Below the pieces are notes generated by a model. That model was not told where the DNA came from. It searched no databases and saw nothing but the letters and a program-made list of their open reading frames with translations. Shown piece after piece: positions 39,895 to 49,143 of a stretch of DNA of 64,000 bases. Position 1 is the stretch's first letter. Each line of letters begins with the position of its first letter. The position numbers and the translations under genes were made by a program. The DNA comes from Thalassobacillus devorans (GTDB taxonomy: Bacteria > Bacillota > Bacilli > Bacillales > Halobacillaceae), in the NCBI RefSeq assembly GCF_900176565.1, contig NZ_FXEH01000003.1, positions 124,001-188,000 on the forward strand, read 5' to 3'.

Positions 39895-42114
39895 TTAAGA
39901 TGAACAGCTGTCACATTCAAAATTATCCTGGCTCGAAGTGGAACGGGTGTAATAAGTGGTTTTCAAGCCGCTTTTCCACGCATGTACATGTAAATCGAGC
40001 AGTTCTTTCGCTTTGATAGTATTTTTCACATAAAAATTGAACGAGATTGATTGATCGATATACCTTTGTCTGGCGCTGTTCTGCTCGATACTGGTGTGCT
40101 GGTCGATTTCATGCCCAGCCTTGTAATACCAGTAGGTTTCTGGTGATAAATCCGGAGCTGTGACCGGGATTTTGAAGTCCTTTTTCTCTTCCGAATAAAA
40201 CTTTTTGAATATCGGATCGATACTAGCAGTACTTCCGGCAATCAAGGATGTACTGGAATTCGGTGCTACCGCCATCATATAGCCGTTTCGTACCCCGTTT
40301 TCTGAAACTTCACCTGCAAGGTTGTCCCAGCTATCGTTTCGGTTTAAATTACGTTTCGCGAAAAATTCGCCGGTTTCCCAATCCGATCCCTGGAATGAGG
40401 GGTAGGCGCCTTTTTCCTTAGCCAATTCCATACTGGCCTGAATCGTATGGTAGGCGATTTCTTCATAAACTTTATGCGTATACTGGACAGCTTCTTCTGA
40501 TTCCCATTTGATATGCTTACGAGCAAGCAGGTGAGCCCAGCCAAAGGTGCCTAACCCGATACCGCGATACTTTTGGTTCGTCAATTGCGCCTGCATGACC
40601 GGGATTGTATTTTGATCGATCACATTATCAAGCATCCGGACCTGGATAGATATTAACCGCTCCAATACATTGGCTGGCACTGCTTTTCCAAGGTTGATGC
40701 TTGATAGATTACAAACAACAAAATCCCCAGGCTCCCGAACGATATGCAGCTTCCCATCCTTCACATAATGCTCTTCTTCTATCGTAGGAGACTGATTTTG
40801 GGTTATTTCCGTACAGAGGTTGCTGCAGTAGACCATGCCTTCATGACGATTCGGGTTCATCCGGTTGACTTCATCACGGTAAAACATATAGGGTGTACCA
40901 GTCTCTAATTGGCTGACCATAATTTTTTTCATGATTTCGATTGCCGGGATGGACTGCTTGGATAAGTCTGGGTGGTCGATGCATGCCTGGTATTTTTCCC
41001 TGAAGGAGCCGGCTCCCTTTTCTTCATCATAAAGATCCTCCAGGGAAAAGCCCATGACCCGTCTGACCTCGTGTGGGTCGAATAAATACCAGTCATCCCT
41101 TGCTTCAACCGCTTCCATAAAAACATCCGGTATACAAACGCCGGAAAATAAATCGTGGGTGCGCTGCCGTTCGTCACCGTTATTCAGGCGTGCGTCTAAA
41201 AAGGAAAGGATGTCTTTGTGCCATACGTCGAGATAGACAGCTATTGCTCCCTGGCGCTGACCGAGCTGATCGACGCTCACTGCCGTATTATTCAATTGTT
41301 TCATCCAGGGAAGGACGCCGGATGAGACTCCTTTAAAGCCTTTAATATCACTTCCACGGCTTCTGATTTTCCCAAGGTAGACGCCGATGCCGCCACCATG
41401 TTTACTTAAGTTGGCAATATCTGTGTTACTATCAAAGATAGATTGTAAGCTGTCATCAATCGTATCGATAAAGCACGAGCTCAGCTGACCATAACTTTTT
41501 CCCGCATTAGCCAGGGTTGGAGTCGCGACGGTCATATACAAGTTGCTGAGGGCCCAATAGGCTTCTTTGATCAGGCTGATGCGTTTCGTTTTTGGTTCCT
41601 TTTCCATCAAGGTCATGGCAATGATCATGAATCGTTCCTGAGGCAGTTCGTATAATCTGCCTTGTTTGTCTTTAGCCAGGTAGCGGTCATGGAGGGTTTT
41701 TAATCCAATATAGGTAAACAGCTTATCCCGATCAGGGCATATGGCAGCCTCCAGTTCTTCCATTTCTGCTACGGTATAAGCGGTTAATAAGTCAGAATGA
41801 TAGATTCCTTCGTCTATCAGATGACTGATCATGTGACGAAATCCCTGGTAAGGGCGAGAATGAGTGCGATTGGTACAACTTTCTTCGTACATTTGTTCCA
41901 GCTGTAATTCTGCAGCAACATAAGTCCAATCCGGTGCTTCTTCGTCAATCAAAGCCAGGCATGCTAAAATCAGCTGTTGGGTTTGTTCCTGACCATTTGA
42001 TGTATTGGGTTGGGTGTCTTTCAGTTGATTCAGGTCTAAATGGGGAAAGCGGTGACTGACTTTATTCAGCCAGTCCGTCCAGTTGGTTTCTTTATGGGTA
42101 AAAGTTGCTTCCAT
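39895..42114 (-). CDS. nrdA: Class I ribonucleotide reductase large subunit
   Basis: Catalytic alpha subunit, 739 residues. Radical-site and redox residues are visible: YCSNLCTEI (N-x-C-x-E core), CNLSSINLGK, SSCFIDTIDDS, and the C-terminal redox pair CDSC. VATPTLANAG and SKHGGGIGV are substrate-region motifs. The N-terminal ~100 residues do not look like a canonical ATP-cone (no VIKRDG-type start), so overall activity control by ATP/dATP may be lacking. Ribosome site AAAGGAGTGG. Expression is likely off when cobalamin is plentiful (riboswitch upstream). Confidence 0.92.
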   Translation of the reverse strand: MEATFTHKETNWTDWLNKVSHRFPHLDLNQLKDTQPNTSNGQEQTQQLILACLALIDEEAPDWTYVAAELQLEQMYEESCTNRTHSRPYQGFRHMISHLIDEGIYHSDLLTAYTVAEMEELEAAICPDRDKLFTYIGLKTLHDRYLAKDKQGRLYELPQERFMIIAMTLMEKEPKTKRISLIKEAYWALSNLYMTVATPTLANAGKSYGQLSSCFIDTIDDSLQSIFDSNTDIANLSKHGGGIGVYLGKIRSRGSDIKGFKGVSSGVLPWMKQLNNTAVSVDQLGQRQGAIAVYLDVWHKDILSFLDARLNNGDERQRTHDLFSGVCIPDVFMEAVEARDDWYLFDPHEVRRVMGFSLEDLYDEEKGAGSFREKYQACIDHPDLSKQSIPAIEIMKKIMVSQLETGTPYMFYRDEVNRMNPNRHEGMVYCSNLCTEITQNQSPTIEEEHYVKDGKLHIVREPGDFVVCNLSSINLGKAVPANVLERLISIQVRMLDNVIDQNTIPVMQAQLTNQKYRGIGLGTFGWAHLLARKHIKWESEEAVQYTHKVYEEIAYHTIQASMELAKEKGAYPSFQGSDWETGEFFAKRNLNRNDSWDNLAGEVSENGVRNGYMMAVAPNSSTSLIAGSTASIDPIFKKFYSEEKKDFKIPVTAPDLSPETYWYYKAGHEIDQHTSIEQNSARQRYIDQSISFNFYVKNTIKAKELLDLHVHAWKSGLKTTYYTRSTSSQDNFECDSCSS

Positions 42115-42140
42115 GGTTCCACTCCTTTAAAAAGAATAAA

Positions 42141-42162
42141 AAAACCCGCTCGATTTGAGCGG
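42141..42162 (-). terminator. Riboswitch-controlled terminator before nrdA
   Basis: On the minus strand CCGCTC, 5-base loop, GAGCGG, then GTTTTTTT. It lies between the B12 aptamer and nrdA. Just before it, arms GATGAAAC/GTTTCATC with ATGGAATAA/TTATTCCAT (42163-42226 region) make another long hairpin that may take part in switching. Confidence 0.82.
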
Positions 42163-42255
42163 ATGAAACCATGGAATAATGAGGCCGTACAGAGAAGAAG
42201 GCTGTCTTATTCCATCGTTTCATCTTCTCAATCCCCGAAGAAGTAGAAACTTCCT

Positions 42256-42417
42256 GCGAATAGTGACAGGTCTCCTGACTTGTGCTTCGTTCTATTCCGG
42301 TCCTTCCCATGCTCATCATGCACAGTGGAAATCCGTTTCGTCAGCACTTACAGTTGCGGGGGCAGTTCTGGATTTGCACCAGATTCCCTATTAAGCCTTG
42401 TGGCATCCGCTATTCGC
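42256..42417 (-). promoter_or_regulatory. Cobalamin (B12) riboswitch aptamer
   Basis: The minus strand reads TGCCACAAGGC, AGGGAATCTGGTGCAAATCC, AGAACTGCCCCCGCAACTGT and the B12 box AAGTCAGGAGACCTG. These are the class I cobalamin riboswitch core elements in the right order. Arms GCGAATAG (42417-42410) and CTATTCGC (42263-42256) close the structure as P1. A terminator follows before nrdA, so bound cobalamin should stop nrdAB transcription. Confidence 0.95.
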
Positions 42418-42575
42418 TAATACAATATATTGTGTTTTGTTGTAGTTTTGTTGGCTTATCTTGTGTTTCAATGATAACGAAGGAAAAAGGATGTTGCAAC
42501 AACTTTTCTAAAAAAGGAATTTTGGATAGACAGTCGAAAACTATGAAGAGGCGTGTAGACAGGAGGATAATTGTG

Positions 42576-43259
42576 ATGAAAAATAATAATTTTGAATGGC
42601 ATAAAGAAGTCGAGCGGCAGTGGGACGTCCGGGCAGACTTTTGGAATGAAAACAGTAAAACGATGTGGGAAGAAGGAAGCCGTAAGACAATCATTCCTTT
42701 TCTGCAGAAGCATATCAAACCCGAATCCTCCATTGCGGATATCGGCTGCGGGGATGGCTATGGGTCCTGCAAATTGCATGAAGCAGGCTACAAGGTGACT
42801 GGCATTGATATCTCACCGGAAATGATTGAGCGGGCGAAACGCCAGTTGGAGGGGGAAGAATTAACGTTCAGACAGGGAGATTTGGCTGGACTGGATGTGG
42901 AAGATGAAAGCTATGATGCCATCATGGCCATCAATTGTCTGGAATGGACAGAAGTGCCGGCAGATGCCCTGAAAGAAATGAAGCGTATCTTGCGGCCTGG
43001 TGGGAAAATGTGTATTGGGGTACTAGGACCTACCGCTGCCCCTCGTAAAAATAGTTATCGCCGTTTATACGGGGAAGATGTCATATGTAACACGATGATG
43101 CCGTGGGAATTCGAGGCGATGGCCCAGGAAATGGGGTTAAAGGTACTGGACGGCCACGGCGTCTATAAGCGTGGAGTCACAGATATACAACTGAAAAATC
43201 TCTCGGAAGATCTACAGCAGGCGCTTACTTTCATGTGGGTATTCATGCTGGAAAAATAA
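42576..43259 (+). CDS. SAM-dependent methyltransferase
   Basis: Class I methyltransferase of 227 residues. The SAM site is ADIGCGDGYGSCKLHEAGYK (motif I) with GIDISPEMIERAK (motif II) and NCLEWTEVP; DALKEMKRILRPGGKMCIGV is motif post-III. The acceptor is unknown; it resembles UbiE/YodH-like small-molecule enzymes. The ATG at 42576 has AGGAGG nine bases upstream; the open frame continues upstream only through the riboswitch region. Confidence 0.82.
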   Translation: MKNNNFEWHKEVERQWDVRADFWNENSKTMWEEGSRKTIIPFLQKHIKPESSIADIGCGDGYGSCKLHEAGYKVTGIDISPEMIERAKRQLEGEELTFRQGDLAGLDVEDESYDAIMAINCLEWTEVPADALKEMKRILRPGGKMCIGVLGPTAAPRKNSYRRLYGEDVICNTMMPWEFEAMAQEMGLKVLDGHGVYKRGVTDIQLKNLSEDLQQALTFMWVFMLEK

Positions 43260-43324
43260 TTCTGTGTTTAACTTTCTTTTCCTTAAGGAAAGCTATGTAA
43301 AAAAAGGAAGGTGTTATTTCACAG

Positions 43325-43747
43325 ATGAATAAACAAGAACTGAAAGATAAAGTATTGCAGGTACTTGAGAATAATAAAGTCGGTACCCTTGCTTCGGTCA
43401 AAAATAATCGGCCGCACTCCCGCTATATGACTTTTTTTAATGAAGAGCTGATATTGTATACACCAACAAGTAAGGATACGCACAAGGCAGAAGAAATCGA
43501 CGAGAATCCTTACGTCCATATTCTGATTGGTTATGAAGGAGAAGGCTTTGGTGATGCCTACCTTGAAATAGAAGGGAAGGCAGAAATCAAAGAGGATGAA
43601 AGTCTGAAAAAACAGCATTGGAACGAATATATGGAAAACTGGTTCCAAGGGCCGGATGACCCGAATTATATCATTCTTAAAATAACTCCAGAGCAGATCA
43701 GACTGATGAATAAAGGAGATACTACTCCTCAAACGTTAGAGCTGTAA
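43325..43747 (+). CDS. Pyridoxamine 5'-phosphate oxidase-like stress protein
   Basis: FMN-binding split barrel (general stress protein 26-like), 140 residues: KVLQVLENNKVGTLASVKNN, PHSRYMTFFNEELILYTPTS, NPYVHILIGYEGEG and WFQGPDDPNYIILKITPEQI are typical. Likely binds FMN/F420-type cofactor; function unproven. GTTTAA (43266) and GGAAAG (43287) might be a weak sigma-B-like promoter. A strong terminator follows. Confidence 0.82.
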   Translation: MNKQELKDKVLQVLENNKVGTLASVKNNRPHSRYMTFFNEELILYTPTSKDTHKAEEIDENPYVHILIGYEGEGFGDAYLEIEGKAEIKEDESLKKQHWNEYMENWFQGPDDPNYIILKITPEQIRLMNKGDTTPQTLEL

Positions 43748-43750
43748 AAC

Positions 43751-43788
43751 AAAACCGCGCCGAGGCATATTGCCAAGGCGCGGTTTTC
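43751..43788. terminator. Terminator after PNPOx-like gene
   Basis: AAAACCGCGCC (43751-43761) and GGCGCGGTTTT (43777-43787); A and T ends on both sides allow use from both directions. Confidence 0.88.
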
Positions 43789-43859
43789 TAATGCTTTATA
43801 AGAGGGTTAAATGAAACGGAGGCGTTCGACATAAATACTTGCCGATAATCCAAATTTTT

Positions 43860-44168
43860 CTAATGGTGCAAGGCGTGCTGGATGGTTTCGTGGAGCACAT
43901 TCAATACATGCTCATCATCATGGGAATAATAGATGGAAGTTCCTTCACGTCTGAATTTCACAAGCCGCAGGTTTTTCAAGAAACGCAGCTGATGGGAAAC
44001 AGTCGATTGACGCAAGTGAAGCTGTTCCGCTATTTCATTGACACTGTATTCCCGGTTGAATAATAAGTTTAAAATTCTGATTCTGGTAGGATCGGCAAGC
44101 GCCTTGAATGTTTGCGAAACAAGAAATAATGTTTCTTCATCAAGGTCCGTATAACGGGAATCATCCAT
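43860..44168 (-). CDS. czrA: ArsR/SmtB-family metal sensor, CzrA-like
   Basis: Zinc/cobalt-responsive repressor, 102 residues. Winged helix: [40 protein letters not shown]. The C-terminal helix [19 protein letters not shown] has D-x-H followed at +11 and +14 by His, exactly the spacing of the CzrA alpha-5 Zn site (D84, H86, H97, H100). No alpha-3 CxC lead/cadmium site. The ATG at 44168 follows AAGGGGG and overlaps the end of the CDF gene. Likely controls its own operon through the palindrome at 45107. Confidence 0.88.
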   Translation of the reverse strand: MDDSRYTDLDEETLFLVSQTFKALADPTRIRILNLLFNREYSVNEIAEQLHLRQSTVSHQLRFLKNLRLVKFRREGTSIYYSHDDEHVLNVLHETIQHALHH

Positions 44169-45075
44169 GCTGCAGTCCCCCTTCCTCTTCGTCATGCCCC
44201 ATTACGGAGCAATGCTCATCTTCATATTCAATTTCTACCGTAATATGATCAAGGTGGATAGGTTCTAGTATTTCCTTTACTTGTTCTTTTATGGTGCAAA
44301 CTTGATCCTTGGTAGCATGTTCAGATACTACAATATGGGTCGAGAACGCGTGATGTTCCCCATCCAGAGACCACAAATGGGTGTGGTGAGTCGACTGGAC
44401 GTTCGGCAACCGGTTCATTCTATTTATGATATCCTCATAATCAATATTTTCTGGGACCCCTTCTAAAAATAGTTTCATGGTTTTGAACAAGTTTTTGACT
44501 ACGTTATAAAGTATGAACACAGTGATACCAATGGAGGCAATAGGATCAAGAATCGGCGCATCAAGAAAGTACATGACGATACTGACGGCTAAAACAGCTG
44601 CCCAGCCTAATACATCTTCAAGCAAGTGCCAGGTCATTACTTTGGAATTCATCGATTCTCCGCCCCGAAGACGAAAAACTGCAGCGCCATTGACGATGAT
44701 CCCTAATATAGCCAGGATGATCATCCCGCCGGCATCGGGCTGTTCCGGATTCAACAACCGAGGCACAGCTTCCGTTAAAATGAAGACCGACCCGACGATC
44801 AACACGATACTATTGATCAATGCAGCCAGCAGGGAAAAGCGTTTATACCCGAAAGAAAAGTCTTTTGTTTTTCCTTTCTTGGAGTATTTCTGCAAAAACC
44901 AGGCAAGACCCAGGGATAATGAATCTCCTAAATCATGTAAAGCATCAGATAAAATAGCCATACTATTTGTCAAAATTCCGCCAATGATTTCAATGATAGT
45001 AAAAGTGAAATTTAAAAAGAAAGCAATTTTAATATTTCCTGTTGTGTGGTCGTGATGATGATGGTGATGGGACAT
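44161..45075 (-). CDS. czcD: Cation diffusion facilitator (CzcD-like zinc efflux)
   Basis: Proton-coupled Zn2+/Co2+ exporter, 304 residues with six membrane helices. The transport site is [16 protein letters not shown] (TM2, H-x-x-x-D) and [15 protein letters not shown] (TM5). The N-terminus is [10 protein letters not shown], a natural His tract for metal binding. The cytosolic C-terminal domain carries [20 protein letters not shown]. Overlaps the CzrA gene by 8 bp. Ribosome site GAGGGAG. Confidence 0.93.
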   Translation of the reverse strand: MSHHHHHHDHTTGNIKIAFFLNFTFTIIEIIGGILTNSMAILSDALHDLGDSLSLGLAWFLQKYSKKGKTKDFSFGYKRFSLLAALINSIVLIVGSVFILTEAVPRLLNPEQPDAGGMIILAILGIIVNGAAVFRLRGGESMNSKVMTWHLLEDVLGWAAVLAVSIVMYFLDAPILDPIASIGITVFILYNVVKNLFKTMKLFLEGVPENIDYEDIINRMNRLPNVQSTHHTHLWSLDGEHHAFSTHIVVSEHATKDQVCTIKEQVKEILEPIHLDHITVEIEYEDEHCSVMGHDEEEGGLQHG

Positions 45076-45106
45076 TTTTCTCCCTCATTTCTTTCCTTAT
45101 GTGTTT

Positions 45107-45126
45107 ATATGATTATATGTTCATAT
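45107..45126. promoter_or_regulatory. CzrA operator candidate
   Basis: ATATGA-N8-TCATAT within an AT-rich stretch 32 bp upstream of the CDF gene; the symmetry and sequence resemble ArsR/CzrA-family operators. Confidence 0.6.
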
Positions 45127-45261
45127 ATATTATGCTATGTAACATGATGAAGAATGTCAACCAGGTTATCACTGTTTTTTAAGTTGAAAACAGTAAGCCT
45201 GATAATAATCGAAAAATGCGCTACAATATACAAAACTGTGAATATTTTTGGAGGTGGACCA

Positions 45262-45540
45262 TTGATAGCTGTGCAGCCCTATATTGATACCGTGCGGAAA
45301 GTTGATCTCGATGGACAGCGTTATGTAGATACACATCACCAGCTGATTTTGACCGATACAGAAATCAAATCCCGGGATTACCGATTTGCTTTGGAAAATG
45401 TATTTGATATCTCTTACCGTCCTGTAAGGGAAGAGGTGGGGTTGTTATATTTACACACCAATCAGGGAGTGTTTACTTATAGAATAGCCACTCCCCCTGA
45501 TCAGTTTATCGTTGCCTGTAAAAAAGTTATTGGGTGTTAA
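45262..45540 (+). CDS. Small conserved-type hypothetical protein
   Basis: A 92-residue soluble protein not clearly recognised. It begins at TTG 45262 behind TTGGAGGTGGACC, which fixes the start; the same frame is open further upstream. The core alternates strands (QRYVDTHHQLILTDTEIKSR, YRFALENVFDISYR, VGLLYLHTNQGVFTYRI) and could be a PH-like barrel of the kind found in small Bacillus proteins. Its stop overlaps the stop of the convergent gene by 4 bp. Confidence 0.6.
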   Translation: MIAVQPYIDTVRKVDLDGQRYVDTHHQLILTDTEIKSRDYRFALENVFDISYRPVREEVGLLYLHTNQGVFTYRIATPPDQFIVACKKVIGC

Positions 45541-46922
45541 GAGTCTGTTGGATTTATATTTAGCAGCCGGCGCTCCACGCCATAATAATCCATCTCGTGG
45601 TTAGTCATCAAAGCAAGATCATATAATTTATCCAATAAATATTTCCGGTCCATATCATAAATGAATTGGGAACTGATATGGTCAACCGTGTTACTGGCGA
45701 AATGCCATAACTGGTCATGCTTAGAGGCGTCTATCGATTGCGAAACCAAAGTCAACGCTACAATGATTTCAGTTATGATCGGATAGTTTTTATCGGCATA
45801 ATGCCGAATATAACCAAACCCGCGGTAAAGATAATAATTGAAATCTTCCGAATCCATGATGATCCTTACTTGTTTAACTTCATCCGCCAAATAAGGAGAA
45901 AAAGTGATGTAGCCTTCTACCGATACTAGCAGGTCTGCCATTTGATGAATCGTGTTGATGGCTGTTTTGGGGTCATTATTCCCGAGGCCTTTCACACCAA
46001 CTTCAGCAAGTTTGGTCATACCCATCTTGATATCCTGAATTTCTGTTTCTTTATGACCGATTTCGATTAAACTTCTGTACACTTCTTCATCGATTTTGTC
46101 TTTGCCTGGTCCCCAATAAGAAAAAAGGCGATTATGCCGGATAGTAAAATCACCGACTTTCACATGTAATTTCACAATAATGTTATCTCTTTTCGCCTGT
46201 TCGATAATTTCTTTGAAATGAATCAGCTGGATATACCCCGGTTTAGGAGACGTCACAATGACTTCCTGACTTCTATAATCTTCATATATATTCCCGGGTT
46301 CATTTGTCCGGTATTCCTCCAGTTCATTACGGAGAGAGTCTTTAATGATTTCTTTTGATTCATTATTCATTGTCCAGGTAATATTATGCACCTGCATCCA
46401 GGTGGTGGCATGGTTGATAAAGAATATGAAGACCATCACAGTGATAAATGCAAGCACTACAGTGGTGCTTGGAATAGCTACATAAAATTCATTTTGCTGG
46501 CCGGTGACGAACAGGAATACAACTAGCACGTAGACAAAGCTGCCGTGGAATATACCCAGCACATGCTGTGTTTTTTTATCAGCGACAAAGTTCAACAGCA
46601 TACGGGGAGAAAACTGGCCGCTGAAAGTGGTTAGCACAACCAGCACAGAGTTCAACGTGAAGGCACTTAAAGTAAGAATACCCCCGATAAGAGCTCCCAA
46701 CAGGGTTTGGGTTGCCTGTGCTCTGGCATGGAAAACGGGGTGGACGTAGTGTGCCAGATTTAATTGATGCTCCAATATGAGCGTCACTGCTACGAGCAGG
46801 AGTGAAGAAACAACGTAAATAATTGGCATGAACCATAATGTTTTCTGCAATTCATGCCGCCGCTGCTGCGGGGACATTTGTAAGTACTTCTGTAAATCTA
46901 ATGGTAATAGCTTACTAAACAA
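45537..46922 (-). CDS. DUF2254 membrane protein
   Basis: Predicted membrane protein of 461 residues with four hydrophobic helices in the first ~180 residues (TLWFMPIIYVVSSLLLVAVT; LGALIGGILTLSAFTLNSVL; LGIFHGSFVYVLVVFLFV; VLAFITVMVFIFFI) and a long cytosolic domain. LSAFTLNSVLVVLTTFSGQF is typical of DUF2254. Function unknown. TTG start with AGGGAGGG upstream. Confidence 0.82.
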   Translation of the reverse strand: MFSKLLPLDLQKYLQMSPQQRRHELQKTLWFMPIIYVVSSLLLVAVTLILEHQLNLAHYVHPVFHARAQATQTLLGALIGGILTLSAFTLNSVLVVLTTFSGQFSPRMLLNFVADKKTQHVLGIFHGSFVYVLVVFLFVTGQQNEFYVAIPSTTVVLAFITVMVFIFFINHATTWMQVHNITWTMNNESKEIIKDSLRNELEEYRTNEPGNIYEDYRSQEVIVTSPKPGYIQLIHFKEIIEQAKRDNIIVKLHVKVGDFTIRHNRLFSYWGPGKDKIDEEVYRSLIEIGHKETEIQDIKMGMTKLAEVGVKGLGNNDPKTAINTIHQMADLLVSVEGYITFSPYLADEVKQVRIIMDSEDFNYYLYRGFGYIRHYADKNYPIITEIIVALTLVSQSIDASKHDQLWHFASNTVDHISSQFIYDMDRKYLLDKLYDLALMTNHEMDYYGVERRLLNINPTDS

Positions 46923-47067
46923 AGGTTTACCCTCCCTTTGGCATTATAAAAATTTAACAATAAAGAAATTCCCTTCCAATAAAACGCTGAAACTAATAAA
47001 TGGCATTGTTTTCTAGTTTCTGATAACCGCATTCTTATTATTCAGTAATACGTTAGGAGTGAGCACT

Positions 47068-47514
47068 ATGGAGTGGAATCAGCAATCGTTTCAACAATTA
47101 TCTAATCAGAAGTTATACCAGATCCTTCAATTGCGAGTAGAGGTTTTTGTAGTAGAGCAGGAATGTGCTTATCCGGAATTAGATGGCCATGATGAATCTT
47201 CCACACATCTATGGCTGGAAAGTAATAACGATATCGTTGCTTATTGCCGTCTTGTTCCCGCTGGTGATAAATATCCGTATATCTCCATTGGCCGGGTGGT
47301 TGTTAACCCGTCATACCGCAGTCAAGGATATGCTCGCCAGCTGATGGATAAAGCAATTGAGGTAATCCAGACACAAGGAAACGCAACAGAAATATTTCTG
47401 CAGGGACAAGAGCATCTTCGTCATTTCTACGGCTCCTTTGGTTTTGAAGAAATAGCCGAGGTCTATATGGATGATGGTATTCCTCATGTTGACATGCTTT
47501 TGAAGCTTGATTGA
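47068..47514 (+). CDS. GNAT acetyltransferase, ElaA-like
   Basis: Acetyl-CoA-dependent N-acyltransferase of 148 residues. ElaA-type start (LYQILQLRVEVFVVEQECAY), acetyl-CoA loop VVNPSYRSQGYARQLMDKAI and FYGSFGFEEIAEVYMDDGIP. ATG at 47068 is preferred over the GTG at 47059 on spacing from AGGAG. Target not known. Confidence 0.88.
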   Translation: MEWNQQSFQQLSNQKLYQILQLRVEVFVVEQECAYPELDGHDESSTHLWLESNNDIVAYCRLVPAGDKYPYISIGRVVVNPSYRSQGYARQLMDKAIEVIQTQGNATEIFLQGQEHLRHFYGSFGFEEIAEVYMDDGIPHVDMLLKLD

Positions 47515-47548
47515 CCCTGCAGATATCTTCTTTGAGCATTCCATTTGT

Positions 47549-47564
47549 TTGAAAACTGTTTCAA
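47549..47564. promoter_or_regulatory. Inverted repeat before the YfmT-like ALDH gene
   Basis: TTGAAA-ACTG-TTTCAA is a perfect 6-4-6 inverted repeat 45 bp before the start codon. GTTTGA (47548) followed by GGAAAA could alternatively be a weak sigma-B-like promoter. Either way this is the only control-like element in the gap. Confidence 0.35.
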
Positions 47565-47608
47565 GGTGGAAAATAGGAATGTATTATAAAAACTGGAGGT
47601 ATCCAATC

Positions 47609-49063
47609 ATGAGCCAAGAAAACTTTACAAAGCAATATATCAACGGAGAATGGATTGAAGGCTCAAGTGAGAAAAAGGTAGAAAATATAAACCCTTATAC
47701 AGAAGAAGTGATCGGTGTCATTCCTTCTGCCAATGCTGCGGATTTAGATAAAGCCTATAAAGGTGCAAAGCAGGCACAAAAAGAATGGGAGAAACTGCTC
47801 CCCGCAGAAAAGCAAGCTTATTTTGAAAAACTCGTCCAGGTGATGGACAACCGAAAAGAAGAAATTATCGACTGGCTGATCAAGGAATCAGGCAGTACGA
47901 GAATCAAGTCTGAAATTGAATTTCAGGCAGCCAGAGGAATCGTGAAGGAGTCTGTGTCCTTCCCGACACGGATGACAGGGACCATCTTACCTTCCAATAC
48001 ACCTGGCAAGGAAAACCGTGTCTACCGTAAACCGAAAGGAGTGGTCGGAGTCATCGGACCATGGAACTTCCCATTCCATTTGGCCCTGCGCTCGATAGCT
48101 CCTGCGATAGCCACCGGTAATTCTGTGGTGGTCAAGCCGGCATCGGATGCACCTGTGACAGCCGGCCTTCTGATCGCTGATTTATTTGAAGAAGCAGGAT
48201 TTCCGGCTGGCGTATTAAATGTGGTTGTAGGCCGAGGATCTGAGATCGGTGATGATTTCTTGACGCATCCGATTCCAAAAGTGTTCTCGTTTACCGGGTC
48301 TACCGAGGTAGGAAGCCATATCGGGGAACTGGCAGGAAAGCATATAAAAGAAACGACGCTCGAACTTGGCGGTAACAACGTCATGATTGTACTGGAAGAT
48401 GCTGATATCGATAAAGCTGTAGAAGCAGCGGCATTCGGTAAGTACTTGCATCAAGGACAAATCTGCATGGCCATCAACCGCGTCATCGTCCATGAACAAG
48501 TCCATGATAAATTCGTCAAAGCATTCAAGGAGAAAGTAGAAAGCTTGAAGGCTGGTGATCCTTCTGAGGAGGATACTGTTATCGGCCCATTAATCAACAG
48601 GGACCAGGTAGAACGCATCCAAAAGGATATGGAAGAAAGTGTCCAGCAAGGAGCCAGGAAATTGGTCGATGGAGATGTTAAAGGTAACCTGATGGATCCG
48701 ATTGTCTTAACAGATGTTACGAATGATATGCCGATTGCAAGCAATGAAATCTTCGGGCCAGTCATGCCAATCATTCAGGTGAAGGATGAAGAGCAGGCAG
48801 TCCGGATGGCCAATGGAACACCTTATGGTCTTAGTGGATCGGTATTTACAGAGGACCGCCATCGCGGCGTACAGATCGCTGATCAGATTGAAACAGGCAT
48901 GATTCATGTTAATGATCAATCCGTAAATGATGAGGCTCACGTGGCGTTCGGTGGCGAAAAAAATTCCGGTGTCGGACGCTTCAATGGCCAATGGGCAATC
49001 GATAAGTTCACCACGGAAAAATGGATCAGTGTTCAAAATGAATACCGGCAATTTCCATTTTAA
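47609..49063 (+). CDS. Aldehyde dehydrogenase, benzaldehyde-type (YfmT-like)
   Basis: NAD(P)-dependent aldehyde oxidation; 484 residues. Motifs: IGPWNFPFHLALRS, FTGSTEVGSHIG, LELGGNNVMIVLEDAD (catalytic Glu), YLHQGQICMAINRV (catalytic Cys) and NEIFGPVMPI. The GGNN and QICMAINR variants are those of vanillin/benzaldehyde dehydrogenases such as B. subtilis YfmT. An aromatic aldehyde substrate fits the aromatic theme but it is 10 kb from the operon. ATG at 47609 has GGAGGT in front. Confidence 0.88.
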   Translation: MSQENFTKQYINGEWIEGSSEKKVENINPYTEEVIGVIPSANAADLDKAYKGAKQAQKEWEKLLPAEKQAYFEKLVQVMDNRKEEIIDWLIKESGSTRIKSEIEFQAARGIVKESVSFPTRMTGTILPSNTPGKENRVYRKPKGVVGVIGPWNFPFHLALRSIAPAIATGNSVVVKPASDAPVTAGLLIADLFEEAGFPAGVLNVVVGRGSEIGDDFLTHPIPKVFSFTGSTEVGSHIGELAGKHIKETTLELGGNNVMIVLEDADIDKAVEAAAFGKYLHQGQICMAINRVIVHEQVHDKFVKAFKEKVESLKAGDPSEEDTVIGPLINRDQVERIQKDMEESVQQGARKLVDGDVKGNLMDPIVLTDVTNDMPIASNEIFGPVMPIIQVKDEEQAVRMANGTPYGLSGSVFTEDRHRGVQIADQIETGMIHVNDQSVNDEAHVAFGGEKNSGVGRFNGQWAIDKFTTEKWISVQNEYRQFPF

Positions 49064-49068
49064 TTAGT

Positions 49069-49094
49069 AAAGGAGGGGACAACCCCTCCTTTTT
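49069..49094 (+). terminator. Terminator after the ALDH gene
   Basis: AAAGGAGGGG, loop ACAA, CCCCTCCTTT, then TTT. Confidence 0.9.
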
Positions 49095-49143
49095 TAATGG
49101 CTATGTAAAATCACCATGTTGATTTTACAGAAAAGTTCTCTTT

